A DNA stretch of 64,000 nucleotides from Topomyia yanbarensis. Lineage: Eukaryota > Arthropoda > Insecta > Diptera > Culicidae. The stretch spans positions 82,520,370-82,584,369 of the forward strand of contig NC_080671.1 of the NCBI RefSeq assembly GCF_030247195.1, written 5' to 3'. Positions 1 through 10,716 of this stretch are shown here, piece after piece (the first letter of the stretch is position 1; each line of letters opens with the position of its first letter). Made by a program: the position numbers and the translations under genes. Below the pieces are notes generated by a model that was not told the origin of the DNA, searched no databases, and was given only the letters and a program-made list of their open reading frames with translations.

Positions 1-3000
1 CAATAAAAGTTTCTGTACAATCCACGAAACTAGTCAAAAGTTTATTGGATTAATTCCTTTGTTCCAAAGCTACACAATACGGTTCGATGATCATGATTTT
101 ACGATAGTTTGATAGCGCCAAAATATACATGCACCGCTCCGATTTCGTCCAACCGAGCGGCGCTATTGATAGTTATTTACCGGTCGATGCAACGTCTGCG
201 ATTTGGCAACAGAAGCAGCCCATGGTTCCAAAGCCGGTTCGTATCAAGAGGCGCTCTCGAGTACCGTTTTGAATAGATATTTATTACAACTCTACTCAAC
301 TGACAGAACTACTCTCAAGTCTCAACCGATCTGTAGTAGGCAACCTTGCGTGAATTGGATGTGGCGATTCTGTGTCTACCCTTTAGGTAGCAGCCGCTTA
401 TTTCTGCTTCGGTTAGGAAATTAGAATATTGGGCAACTCTCACGACATCGTTAGGCTCATCAATTTTATTGCGACAACACGCTTGCAAAAACACCCTGAA
501 ACGAGACCCTCTCGTGGTGTACCGGATTAAAGGATTAGTGTCGCGCGCGCGCAAGTTTGACGCATCTTCAAGAAACATTGAAGATGTGTGTCCGTGCGGT
601 AGAATCCTATTGGCCACGCTTTTGAAAAGTATCCCCTCGCGATGGTTGGTACAGCGCGCTGCTCGGAAAAGGTCAGACCATTGCTTCTGCAAATAATTAC
701 CCTGCCTGCCGGGCGGTGGCGCGGCGGCTGGGATTGGTCGCGTCTGGTTCATCAGGTCTGCGTGTAAGAAGGATCTAAACCACGATCTAAACTATGTTCG
801 CCGCTGTCGTCTCCGAATAGACTTGGCCGTTCACGCGAGCTGCGATGATTGAGATCGGTTATTTTTGATATTGTGTGCATAAAATGTTAATGGCGCATTA
901 GCACTCAATAAATTCCTTGTTGATTCGTGGCATATTTTTTGTTGGTAATGGACTAGGGGTTTTATGTATATACTAGAAATTTTACCAGATTGGAATAATC
1001 TGCTTTGAATAGGCAGCCATTGGGCATACCATTTTATGGTTGCCAGTTGAAAGCTTTTGAAATCCTTCGTGAACGAATAGCTGATATTATGTCATCGGAA
1101 AGGATATCGCGAATTTTTGGTTGTAAACAATTTTATTTTTCGTTTAATTTAATTCATTCGGCCTAGTGACCCATTGGAATAACAGCTTTCGGGCTAATGA
1201 TCCAGAATCGAGTGCAAATCAGTTCACAACAAAACATACATATGCTGTTTGCTAGAAACTATGATTTATTTCTCAATGGAATAGTCTGATCACGCAGTGT
1301 ATTAGTTTTGAATACTAAAATAGCAGGAGTATGACCATAAAGGTGCTTTATATGAAATCGTACGACTAACGAAATATTCGTGCTATACACAATCAGTAAA
1401 ATAACAAAACATTTCGTTTCAATCATGAAAAACTCTTTAATTTTCTTCGGTAAATTTCATATAACGTACACTAATTATTTAAAATTACGAAAATTTTCGT
1501 TCGTCATTTCTGCAGTTCGCGAATGGAACGTAACCAAAAACCAAAATTGAGGCATCATTCTGCATACACAGGGTATGTTATTATAAATTAACGGTTGAGA
1601 GTACGGCATCAAGCATAAGTTGACAAAATGTTTGTTGATTTAATTCGGATATGGAACTTAAGCTCCGGATACCCCCTGGGACGCCAGAAACACAAAGTGT
1701 TTCAACTTAGTCTGGATGAATGAAATTTTCTGAAATCGTGGACTTGATATTTGCATCTTTCAATTTCTGATCTCCTTAAATGTTATTTGATATCTTTTAT
1801 ATAGCCTCATAAACCTTTCTGATTATTTTGTTTAAATTTCCCTTAAGGGGGTCTAACAGTGCAAAATTCTTAAAAAAATTAAAAAAATTTTTTGCATATT
1901 TTGGACCTCCAAGATAAAAAAGGTATGCTCAAGAAAGGATTTACTCCAATTCAAGTTGGTTCGCCTGCTAGAGCCCATCAAACTACCAACTATCAATTTT
2001 CATACGAAGCTGATAAAATCGGGTCAAAAAGCTGATAAAATCGGGGACTGATAAAATCGGAGGCTGATAAAATTGGGTCTTCACTGTACAACCAAAGATT
2101 GTACTAAAACTAAATCTCACAAATCTATCCAATGAAGTAAATAGGATCGGAACTACAACCACAATACCATTCGTGCTTTATAAACAAGCTCCTCCAACAC
2201 CCCGCCGTTGTATCCATTATGAAATTATTCAGTTTCGATGGTAGGATGTTGGAGCTTACAATAACAGGAAGCAATCAAAACGAAGTCTTTTCGAGGTACA
2301 AGCTTCTAACCATAGCAACCGCGAATTAAATGTTAGCTCAACGTCAGCAAAACAAAATTAAAACGATTCCCAAAAGTTCCATTGCTGCAAAATATTTTGC
2401 ACGCATCGTTGCGTTGTAAAAACAAATGTCTGTGAATCTGTCTGTGACTGTTTATGATGAAAACAAGAATAAAAATAAGTGATCAGTGTACCGGGTTTTT
2501 TTTCCGTTCCTCCATTAGAACAAATTGGCTGCATCGGCCCAGGTGGTGTAGGACTCAAAATTCAATGGAAAATATGGGCAAGGTACTTTCGATCAATATA
2601 CAGCATATCAAATGAATGAATATTTTTCTAAATCAAGGATGTATTACAATAAATAAAAGCGTCCATGAAAATAAACATAGGCATTGCTAACCCTCTCGTG
2701 ATGTAGTATCATAACATAATCTATACCTCAACAAGTTTGAATGAGTGTAGCACCGACAACACCGATGTAATGCACAGTCAAAAACGAATATGTATGTCGC
2801 TGTATATCCAGAAAAAATCTTTTTATATAAATACAATGAAACATTCAAACATTACTTTAATAGAAAGTAAAATTCTTCTAAGTCAGAATAGATAAGATAT
2901 TAGCCAAAAAGAAAAGGTGAAAACATTATTTTATTGCTGAGTCATAGAACACACTTTATAACCGCCAAACAAAGCTAAAAAATACACGACCATTGTAAAA

Positions 3001-3268
3001 TCATAGTTCACATACACACAGTCCGAATAGATGACGATATCTACTTCCGTTTTGCGAGCCACGCGTACTGAAGGCAATGGATTCATATCATAAGCCAGCT
3101 AGAGCAGTTTACCGAGCTCAAGCGCTTTTAATAGCATTCAAATCATCTGCCAAATCGCATTCAATTCTGGGAAATAGAAAAGTTGCTGAGAACTCATAGT
3201 TCCCGCCCCGTGTAATAGAACATTTTATCGTTTGTTTACTGCTAAGTGGCTGAGATCTATATATGTAC
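1..3268. other. AT-rich non-coding DNA, no supported gene
   Basis: I see no gene that can be defended here. Around 470-700 the base composition becomes GC-richer and both strands are open for some 75-145 codons, but neither translation is recognisable. The minus reading has a possible acceptor (ttatttgcag) just before its better-looking part, in a phase compatible with the exon at 3269-3449. That is suggestive only, since one acceptor in three would fit by chance. The rest is low-complexity, AT-rich sequence typical of an insect intron or intergenic spacer. Confidence 0.5.
1985..2096 (+). repeat. MITE-like end with GATAAAATCGGG motif
   Basis: The motif GCTGATAAAATCGGG occurs four times with small changes and is followed by a TTCACTGTAC end. 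The same terminal sequence recurs at 22217-22320, 31468-31558 and, inverted, at 53868-53945, so it is a dispersed repeat end. TTCACTGTA as the outer boundary, with a TA target, is the likely terminus. No matching opposite end was located for this copy. Confidence 0.5.
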
Positions 3269-3449
3269 CTTCAAACGCTGGATGCTGGAATTAGCAACTG
3301 AGCCTTCCTTCCCAGCTTCCTCACACATCGCACGGTACAATCGGTGCAATTCCGGAGTAAAGCGCATTAGTCGTTGCGTATCGTAGCTTGCTACCAACAA
3401 TGCTACTGAGCGGACGCGAATTCCCATACGAAGTGGCAGCTTTCGTTCG
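3269..3449 (-). CDS. Candidate internal coding exon of an unidentified host gene
   Basis: On the minus strand an open stretch of 60 codons is framed by a good 3' splice site (pyrimidine-rich tract then TTACTTTAG before 3449) and a 5' splice site (TTGAAG followed by GTACAT after 3269). It enters in phase 2 and leaves in phase 0. The peptide is charged and not of low complexity; part of it reads RLMRFTPELHRLYRAM. I do not recognise the family. It shows no transposase or RT motif, unlike most open frames here. If real, the next exon should lie at lower coordinates or outside the window. Chance occurrence of both sites cannot be excluded. Confidence 0.42.
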
Positions 3450-4519
3450 CTAAAGTAAGGTAATGAATATTTATTTTTAATCAACCGAGAAGATGCAAGC
3501 GTGTGGACGTGCAACAAGTGTGCCTAATTAGGAACCGGCCGCAGGATTAGACCGGGTTGAGACGGGCCCAGTCATTTGAAATAATTACCGGCCGGCTGAT
3601 TAAATTAGATCGATCGGGCTTCGTATGTGGTTGTTTACATTCCAGGAAAATTTGTACGAAGGGGAGAAGCAAAAATTTGTTTGGCTTTCGAAATTCATTG
3701 AGAAGACGATCTATAAACTGGCTTTGTGAAGTGGAGTATAACATGTTATGCTGATTTCACTATCGGAATTTTATAATTCGCAATCTTTCATTATTCCGAT
3801 TATGCAAACAACAATCGCTGTGAGTAAAAAAGGACCCACAGAGGTACCTAATTAGTCGCCGCTGGATTCGTGTTATAATTTGTATATTAAAAGTTACGGA
3901 AAATTAAAAGGAGTCACGCAGAGCCACACATACGTGCGTTCCAACCATTTCCTCGCCGAGGAGCGCCGTGGCGAACACGATAACTCTTGATAAAATTGTC
4001 TGACTCAAGAAATTTAATAAGATTTGTAAAGCTTAGACTTGCAGCTACTCGATGAACTAAAAAAAAATTAAAAAAGTTTCAGTTCCAGTAAATGGCTTCA
4101 TGAAAACCGAAAAATCTCATATTTTATTGAAAATATTTGCTCACCTTTCGTCAAAATAATAGAGAATTTTTTTTATTCAGTTTTCTGTGGTTCATCGACA
4201 GGCTACACATATTGTGCATTCTCATAAAAAAAATCAAGTCAATTCGCTGATTAGTTTTTGAGTTATCGTATTCGCCAATTTGAAAAACGCGGTTTCGAGA
4301 AATACGCTAATACAGGATGCCCCACATCAAATTGCTCCACGGAAAAAATACTATAGAAAATGACCAATTGGATATATTGTCTTGAAAATTTCGGTTGGAG
4401 TAGTATAGAGTGTATGGTTTACACTGTATTTTTATCGCTGTCAGTTTCTCTAAAATTGTTGCCGATAGATTGAAGTCTGTGTGTGTTACAGCAAATAGGC
4501 GCGAGAAATGCATGACTGA
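3450..4519. other. Non-coding AT-rich DNA
   Basis: No coding signal. Between about 3550 and 3750 both strands are open for some 65 codons, without recognisable motifs or splice sites. From 4180 to 4500 the style (short runs about regaining function of an ATCGTATT-type motif and poly-A blocks) resembles dispersed mosquito repeat DNA, but no ends were found. Confidence 0.4.
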
Positions 4520-4918
4520 TTAAGGGGTTATATACAAAGTCGGAACTCAAAAAATCGAATAAAAATTATTGAATATTCTGAAAGTACAGAGTTTTGAAAA
4601 TATATGTGCCAAAATTCATCCAGATCGGAGAACAAACTATAGCCGTTCGCAGCGCGCTGCTTCTTTCGCGAATGAAGTTAACCCAAAACTTTAAACGCAA
4701 TTATCTCGGAACTAAGTTTTTGGAAAAGTACCGTTACGGTGAACGAGATATCTCAAAAACTATTCATCCGATCTTCATAAATTTTATTTTGAATTGTTTG
4801 TATTAACATTCTCGTGTACTTAAACGGTTGCCTTTTCATCCAAAAATTACCATTTCTTTGCAGTGAGTTTTTGTTTAAGATTTCTAACACTAGAAAACTA
4901 ATTTTTTTGATTAATATG

Positions 4919-6105
4919 ATTTTTTGCCTTTCTCATATAAAGAAAGGCTATGCAATCACTGTAAAAATCGACTTTTTAACCGAGGCCCGGAGGGCCAAGT
5001 GTCATACACCATTCGATTCAGTTCGTCGAGATCGGCAAATGTCTGTGTGTGTGTATGTATGTGTGTGTGTGTGTGTATGTGTGTGTGTGTCATTTAAACT
5101 CACACAATTTTCTCAGAGATGGCTGAACAGATTTTCGCAAACTTAGTTTCATCTGAAAGGTATAACGCTCCCATAAGCTGCTATTGAATTTTTAGTTGAT
5201 CCGACTTCCGGTTCCGGAGTTACGGGTTGAAGAGTGCGGTCACACAGCAAATTCCCATATAAACTGGTACCACCATGATGTTCAAATGATGTAAAACATA
5301 TTAAAATTGATGTAACATTACTCTAGTTTGCGGGTCTAGATCATTAATGATCAATCAAAGCAGCTTTGACCACATTGGCCACCTATGACGGTTCATGACG
5401 CCCCCGGGGAACCCGCCAAGTTCCTAAGCTAATATCACACCCATTTCCCAACGAATTCTCTACCGATTTTTACAAACTTGATTTCAAATGAAAGATACAG
5501 TAATGCCATTGACTGCTGCTGAATTTCATTCGGTTCTGACTGTTGCTTCCGGAGTTACAGGGGTGTAAGTAAGGATACACTGGAATTTCCCATATAAATC
5601 GGTACAATCGTAATATCTCAGAGGCTAAAAACTATTGAAATGGTCACCAAATTACTTCTAATCGCAGATCTAGATAACTGATTGCCAATCAAACATTCTT
5701 TGAATATATTGTCCACTATCGACGATTCCGGAAGTCCGGAATTCCGGGCATATTCCACAAATAAAGTCACATCGGTTCTTCGGCGATGACTGAACCGATT
5801 TTCTCAAACCAAGTCTCAAATGGAATGCAAAATATGCAGTTGAGTATTGCGTCGCCGCCCCTCCCCCCCCCCTTGCCTTGCCCTTACACCTTCCTCCTTC
5901 ATCACTCCCCTCCCCTTGGACCACCCTCACGCCCGCATTTCCTTCATCCACCCCGTATACCGAAATAAGATGAAGGATTTCTGACGCATCCTCCACTCCC
6001 ACTCTACTAACCCCCCATTCCCTCCACTTTCAAACCCATTCCACCAACATTTCAAAATATAATCACATGAAGATAACATTGAACTCATGCTGATTAAGCT
6101 AATTA
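4919..6105 (+). repeat. Family A repeat, first module (head, TG tract, subrepeats)
   Basis: It starts with the head motif TTTGCCTTTCTCATAT, continues through a GAGGCCCGGAGGG block to a TG-rich microsatellite (5043-5090), and then has degenerate tandem subrepeats. The subrepeat landmark (ATGGCTGAACAGATTTT, then AAATGAAAGG, then a CTTCCGGTTCCGGAG block) recurs at about 5112, 5447 and 5776, a period near 330-340 bp. A C-rich tract follows at 5850-6040. The same head motif recurs at 6119, where a second module begins. There is no coding content; the open frames here are shadows of the repeat. Confidence 0.7.
5043..5092 (+). repeat. TG-rich microsatellite in family A
   Basis: Alternating TG interrupted by TATG, about 50 bp, at the position where every family A module in the window carries a simple-sequence tract. 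Confidence 0.8.
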
Positions 6106-6253
6106 AATATTATTCTTTTGCCTTTCTCATATAGAAAGGTTATGCAATTGCTCCAAAAACCGACTTTCTAACCGAGGCCCGGAGAGCCGAGTCTCATATA
6201 ACATTCGACTCAGTTCGCCGAGATCGCAAAATATCTGTGTGTATGTATGTGTC

Positions 6254-6256
<3 letters not shown>

Positions 6257-6287
<31 letters not shown>

Positions 6288-6502
6288 TGTATGTATGTAT
6301 GTATGTATGTATGTATGTATGTATGTATGTATGTATGTATGTATGTATGTATGTATGTATGTATGTATGTATGTATGTATGTATGTATGTATGTATGTAT
6401 GTATGTATGTATGTATGTATGTATGTATGTATGTATGTATGTATGTATGTATGTATGTATGTATGTATGTATGTATGTATGTATGTATGTATGTATGTAT
6501 GT
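6257..6502 (+). repeat. (ATGT)n microsatellite, about 61 copies
   Basis: About 246 bp of near-perfect ATGT tetranucleotide. It lies in family A just after the GTCTGTGTG seed, the place occupied by TG or TATG tracts in other copies. It produces several open reading frames of repeating YVCM or HTYI residues that are not genes. Confidence 0.95.
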
Positions 6503-7235
6503 GTGTATGTGCGGATTTGTTAACAAAATGCCCACATCGGTTTCTCGGAGATGGCTGAACCGATTTTTACAAACTAAGATTCAAATAAAAGGTATAATAT
6601 TCCCTATTGAATTTCATTTTCAACCGACATCTTGTACCGGATTACGAGTTGAAGAATATGGTTACAAAACAACATTTGTTGATTTGTCCACATCGGTTTC
6701 TCGAAATTTTCTGAACCGATTTTGACAAACTTGATTTTAAATGAAAGGTCCATCAGCTGCTGTTGAATTTTGTGTGGATCCGAGTTCTGGTTCCTGAATT
6801 ACAGGGTGATATGTACGATCACGCAGCAAATCCCGATTTTAACGAATTCTGCGATGAATGTAAAAAGGGGAATTTTTTTCCAAAATGTAAACACAACTGT
6901 TGAATTTGTAGATCTAGGTCACCAACAGTCATTAAAAGTCTCTTTGGCCACACTGCCCACCATCGACGGATCCGGAAGCATTCAAATTCAGAATAACGGT
7001 TATATTGGTTTCTCGAAAATGGCTAGACCGATTTCATCAACTTAGTCTCAAATGAAAAGTGTTGCGTCCCCGGAAACTGATATTAAATTCCATCTCCATC
7101 CGACTTCCGGCTCCGGAGTTACGGGTTGTGGAGTGCGATCACATAGAAAACTCCGATTCAAACCGATACCGCGATAAATGCAAAACGGTGCTCTTATATA
7201 TACTTACCAAGTGTAATAAGAATGAAAGACATTTC

Positions 7236-7810
7236 CATAATGTTATATTTTTTTTTTTTGGCGGATTTTAATTGATATTTTTCGGTGAAAATGAACGGAA
7301 AGAGGTTAATTGTTTTACGTTTCGGCCTACTGTTTCTTTTCAGCCATCATCAGAAATTTACTATATAAAAAAGTATAAAAAATATAGAGAGAGAAAAAAT
7401 TTGAGAGAGAAAACTGCGGTTAATCTACAACGGGATGCGATGGGGTTCTCTACCACATACAACGGCTTGCTCAAAAAACTAAACTCGATAGGAAAACACT
7501 CACGTCTCACAACAGCTGTTCAGGGAGAGGCAGCAGATTTAGAGTAGTCAGAAAAGCAACCCAATGGGGAATAGAGGGTAGAATAGCTAGGTGTGTTAAG
7601 TGACTGTAAACTATTGTGATGAAAATTGTAATAATGCTTATTTTTTATACTTTTTTATATAGTAAATTTCTGATGATGGCTGAAAAGAAACAGTAGGCCG
7701 AAACGTAAAACAATTAACCTCTTTCCGTTCATTTTCACCGAAAAATATCAATTAAAATCCGCCAAAATAAGTTCACGGTGATCTAAAATCGATATTCATA
7801 ATGTTATATT
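7236..7810 (-). mobile_element. Retroposon-like insertion that folds into a long hairpin
   Basis: The insertion is bounded by a 14-bp direct repeat, CATAATGTTATATT, at 7236-7249 and 7797-7810. A poly-T run (to 7259) lies inside the left copy, which reads as a poly(A) tail on the minus strand. Between them are two perfectly complementary 125-bp arms (7260-7384 and 7639-7763) around a 254-bp loop. About 33 bp (7764-7796) outside the right arm form the 5' head on the minus strand. The poly(A) plus target duplication points to LINE-mediated retroposition of an RNA that already had a hairpin shape. A fold-back DNA transposon with an A-rich end is the alternative. No coding capacity. Confidence 0.6.
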
Positions 7811-8181
7811 GTACGAACCAGCTATTAAATCATAGTTTGGAGAAATGAGAAAGGCACAATTGCACCTCTAGGTGGATTAAAACAGGTTTTTTATTGGGGA
7901 AACCGATCCTTTTAAGTACACCACAATACATTTTTCTTCAACTATTATTTAACATTTTTGATTTCAGTTGAGCGGTTCATCGCAAACCTCTGCAAAAAAA
8001 AAAACGCTTCGGGGATGGGTCAGAACTCCGCCAATCTTGAATATTTTTTTCAATTCAACTTGTTTTTTCGAACTTCGATAGAACGGTCTTTCGATTTTTG
8101 AAATAAAATTTGCATAAAAGACTTTAAAAAATCACGAACTTAGCTCACTTTTTCGCCACAACTTTGTATATAACCCCTTAA

Positions 8182-8365
8182 GGAGTTACACCACTGTAGA
8201 GCACGAAAAAATAGGCATATTTCGAGAATTGTTTTGACGCAATAAATAGGTGAACCGAGATCTTTTTAAATGGGATTTATAACATAAGTATTCGATACAA
8301 ACACAAAATATTTTTTTCGAGCAATTTCATCACAAGATAGCGGCAGTGCAGCATTTTCTCCCATC
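8182..8365. other. Short spacer
   Basis: AT-rich spacer between the TTAA element and the fold-back repeat; nothing recognised. Confidence 0.4.
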
Positions 8366-9003
8366 CCCACGGTTTAAAGTTTACATGAGATTTCGTATGG
8401 GGAAATCGTCTTTTGCAAACTAATTCTTCGCCCGCTACCTCCTAAAAATAAATAGATGTCTGATTTTTGTAGAAAATTTGTCAAGGAAGTAAAGTCTCGA
8501 AGACTGCGAAACGATTTGACGCTTGTGAAAAAAGTTATTAAGCAAAAACCGACTGATGCTCTGAAGATTGTTGAAAATTTCAATTTTCATAGCATCACTG
8601 CTACTGACGGTTGAATTATATACAAAATTTTTAACTTTCACTTATTATGTACAAAAGAAGGCTCAATTTATCCTTCAAAACTCTTGTAAAGTGACTAAAT
8701 GGTTCAGATAATTGATTTAGACACAATAAGAGAAGATCAAAATAAAATTGTATATAATTGGACAACCAACAGTGTCGCTAGAAAAAATGAATGTTTAATC
8801 AATCGTCAGATCATTAATTGGTTTCTGCTTAATAACTTTTTTCTCAAGCGTCAGATCGTTTCGTGGTGTTCGAGACTTTGATTCTTTGTTAAATTTCCAG
8901 CAAAAGCCACATATTAATTTCTTTTTCGGGTGACTTTTGGAGGAATTGTTTTGTGAAAGTTAACTTTCCCATACAAAATTCCATGTAAACTTTAAACAGT
9001 GGG
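8366..9003. mobile_element. Diverged fold-back element with arms of about 200 bp
   Basis: The left arm (about 8366-8575) and right arm (about 8805-9003) are imperfect reverse complements. Landmarks are GGTTTAAAGTTTACATG against CATGTAAACTTTAAAC, AAAGTCTCGAA against TTCGAGACTTT, and AAAAGTTATTAAGCA against TGCTTAATAACTTTT. Several indels separate the arms. No transposase is present. Open frames of 60-70 codons in it follow the repeat and are not genes. Confidence 0.55.
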
Positions 9004-9436
9004 CGCAAAAATATAGTTTCAGATATCGAACTAAGAATTTGCACAGTTGTTCTTGGACCGAAATGGTACCTAAAAAGTTGCTCGGAGCACGAATCTAATT
9101 TTTGTCCCACCCTAATATACATAAGAGGCGTTGCGGCTGAATTGAAAATTTGGGTTTTGGGATATCATTTTTAACATCACTAAACAGACTAATAAATAGA
9201 AAATCGATTTTTTAAAAATTCTACAGTTCCCCTTAAAACAACAGGAGTTTAGGGTGGCTACCGATGTTGCGGGAGACTATTCTAGAGGTTCAGTACTAAC
9301 AATTAACCCTCTAGTGCCCAATTTTTTTTTGCTTGAAAAAACTTTTGTAGGTGGGCTTCGTGATGAGAAAAACGAAAATAATGGATTAATAATCAATAAT
9401 TGGAGAATATATCACACAGGACTTGAGGTGCAGGAC

Positions 9437-10716
9437 TAAAGGGCGAACACGAAATTATTGCGACACCGAAAATGTCATGCCAATTTTCTTATAATGTTTA
9501 AAATCAAACCAAAATTGTAGGGTAGTTTCATACATATATTTACTTCGAAAATCAAAAGAAAAGTTAATCGATGGAGCCTTGAGTGTAAAATTGAACGCAT
9601 TTTTGCTTAATGCCCTCCATCAAAGTCTTTACAGTGTCATCCGGTACCAGTTTCTCAGGTTTTTTTTTTCCATTTTCTTAACATGTCCTTCTCGTCTTTG
9701 ACTGTCTTCTTGCTCTTCCGAAGTTCCCGCTTCATCATTGCCCAGTACTGCACCACTGGGCGCAGCTCCGGACAGTTTGGCGGATTCATGTCCTTTGGAA
9801 CAAAATGGACAGAATTGGCCTCATACCACTCCAGGACACTTTTAGAATAGTGGCGTGATGCCAAATTTGGCCAAAATAGCGGAGCTTCGTCGTGCTGCTG
9901 CAAGAACGGCAAAAGGCGCTTCTCGAGGCACTCATATTTGTAGATCTCGCCATTTACTGTACCCTTTGTCACGAAAGGCTCACTCCTCAGTCCGCAAGAG
10001 CAGATGGCCTGCCAAATGAGATATTTGGAGGCGAACTTCGACAATTTCTTCTTCTTAAATTTGTCGTCCACATAGAACTTGATCTTGCCGGTGAAAAACT
10101 CCAACCCGGGAATTTGCTTAAAATCGGCTTTTATATACGTTTCGTCGTCCATCACACAGCAGCCATATTTTGTCAGCATCTTCTCGTGGAGCTTCCGTGC
10201 CCGAGTTTTAGCCGTCGATTGTTGCCGCTCATCGCGGTTTGGGAAGTTCTGTACCTTGTATGTATGTAGTCCGGCTCTCTTCTTTGCATTCTGGACGTAG
10301 CTCTGCGACATGTCGATCTTTTTAGCCAAATCACGGCTTGAGACGTTGGGATTTGCTTTAATCATCCGCTTCACCTTTCCCTCCGTCTTTTTGTTCTCCG
10401 GTCCCGGTTTTCTTCCAGCTCCTTTGCCGTGGTCCAACGTCAACCGCTCCTGGAACCGCTTCAACACTCTGGAGACGGTTGAATGGTGAATGTTCAACAT
10501 TTTTCCCAACTGCCGGTGCGACAGGTCAGGAAATTCCAGGTGTTTGGAAAGAATTTGTTCTCTCGACTCGCGTTGGTTCACCTCCACTTCGAGTTTGACA
10601 GCATGTAAACAATATACATCAATGAGAAAGTGTGCAAAATTTGGTTGATTTTTACCCAATGGTAAAAAAGTTATGCCCTGTTGAATGTGTCGCAATAATT
10701 TCGTGTTCGCCCTTTA
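9437..10716 (-). mobile_element. ITmD37E-type Tc1/mariner transposon, 1276 bp, with TA duplication
   Basis: TA (9437-9438) is followed by a 28-bp terminal inverted repeat (9439-9466, beginning AAGGGCGAACACG). Its perfect reverse complement lies at 10687-10714, followed by TA (10715-10716). Overall length and TA target site agree with mosquito ITmD37E elements. The transposase gene lies on the minus strand and fills most of the element. The perfect ends suggest a fairly recent insertion, although the transposase is dead, so the copy was probably mobilised by an enzyme from another copy. Confidence 0.85.
9564..10604 (-). pseudogene. ITmD37E transposase, inactivated
   Basis: The reading frame encodes a Tc1/mariner-family DNA transposase that would cut and paste at TA sites in the nucleus. 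The N-terminal half has two helix-turn-helix segments (around LSHRQLGKMLNIHHSTVSRV and SSRDLAKKIDMSQSYV). The first catalytic Asp is present in VMDDETY. The second, normally FWPDLAS, is Asn (FWPNLAS). The third, at the D37E spacing after CPELRP, is Val instead of Glu. Two frameshifts are visible. A T-run of ten at 9660-9669 separates the main frame from the last 30 or so residues, which continue in another frame to a stop at 9564-9566. Near 10588 the frame shifts just after the probable ATG (10602-10604). The expected product is about 346 residues, the usual family size. Confidence 0.85.

Larger units (their letters stand above)
6112..7893 (+). repeat. Family A repeat, second module through the 3' tail
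   Basis: A second head (TTTTGCCTTTCTCATATA) is followed by the CGAGGCCCGGAG block, a long ATGT microsatellite and further subrepeats beginning near 6540, 6696 and 7008 (spacings 156 and 312, suggesting a basic unit near 156 bp). The tail is GAGAAAGGCACAATTGCACC followed by CTAGGTGGATTAAAACAGG. The tail contains ATGAGAAAGGCA, the inverse of part of the head, so the ends are weakly inverted. A hairpin retroposon interrupts it at 7236-7810. Class unknown; it resembles very abundant mosquito repeats but I cannot assign a superfamily. Confidence 0.65.
4520..8181. mobile_element. TTAA-flanked element with 17-bp terminal inverted repeats
   Basis: A TTAA at 4520-4523 is followed by GGGGTTATATACAAAGT (4524-4540). 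The exact reverse complement, ACTTTGTATATAACCCC, lies at 8161-8177 and is followed by TTAA (8178-8181). TTAA target duplication is the hallmark of the piggyBac superfamily, so this is probably a non-autonomous piggyBac-like element. No transposase is inside. Almost all the interior is family A repeat (4919-7893), so either the TTAA element captured it or family A inserted into it. Two independent solo ends facing each other are the alternative. Confidence 0.55.

Noticed and set aside
315..752. 145-codon minus-strand frame overlapping a 75-codon plus frame
   Set aside because: No recognised domain; both strands open in a GC-richer patch. Kept only as a note because one acceptor-like site is present.
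6194..6725. Open frames of repeating YVCM or HTYI residues
   Set aside because: Direct translation of the (ATGT)n microsatellite in several frames on both strands.
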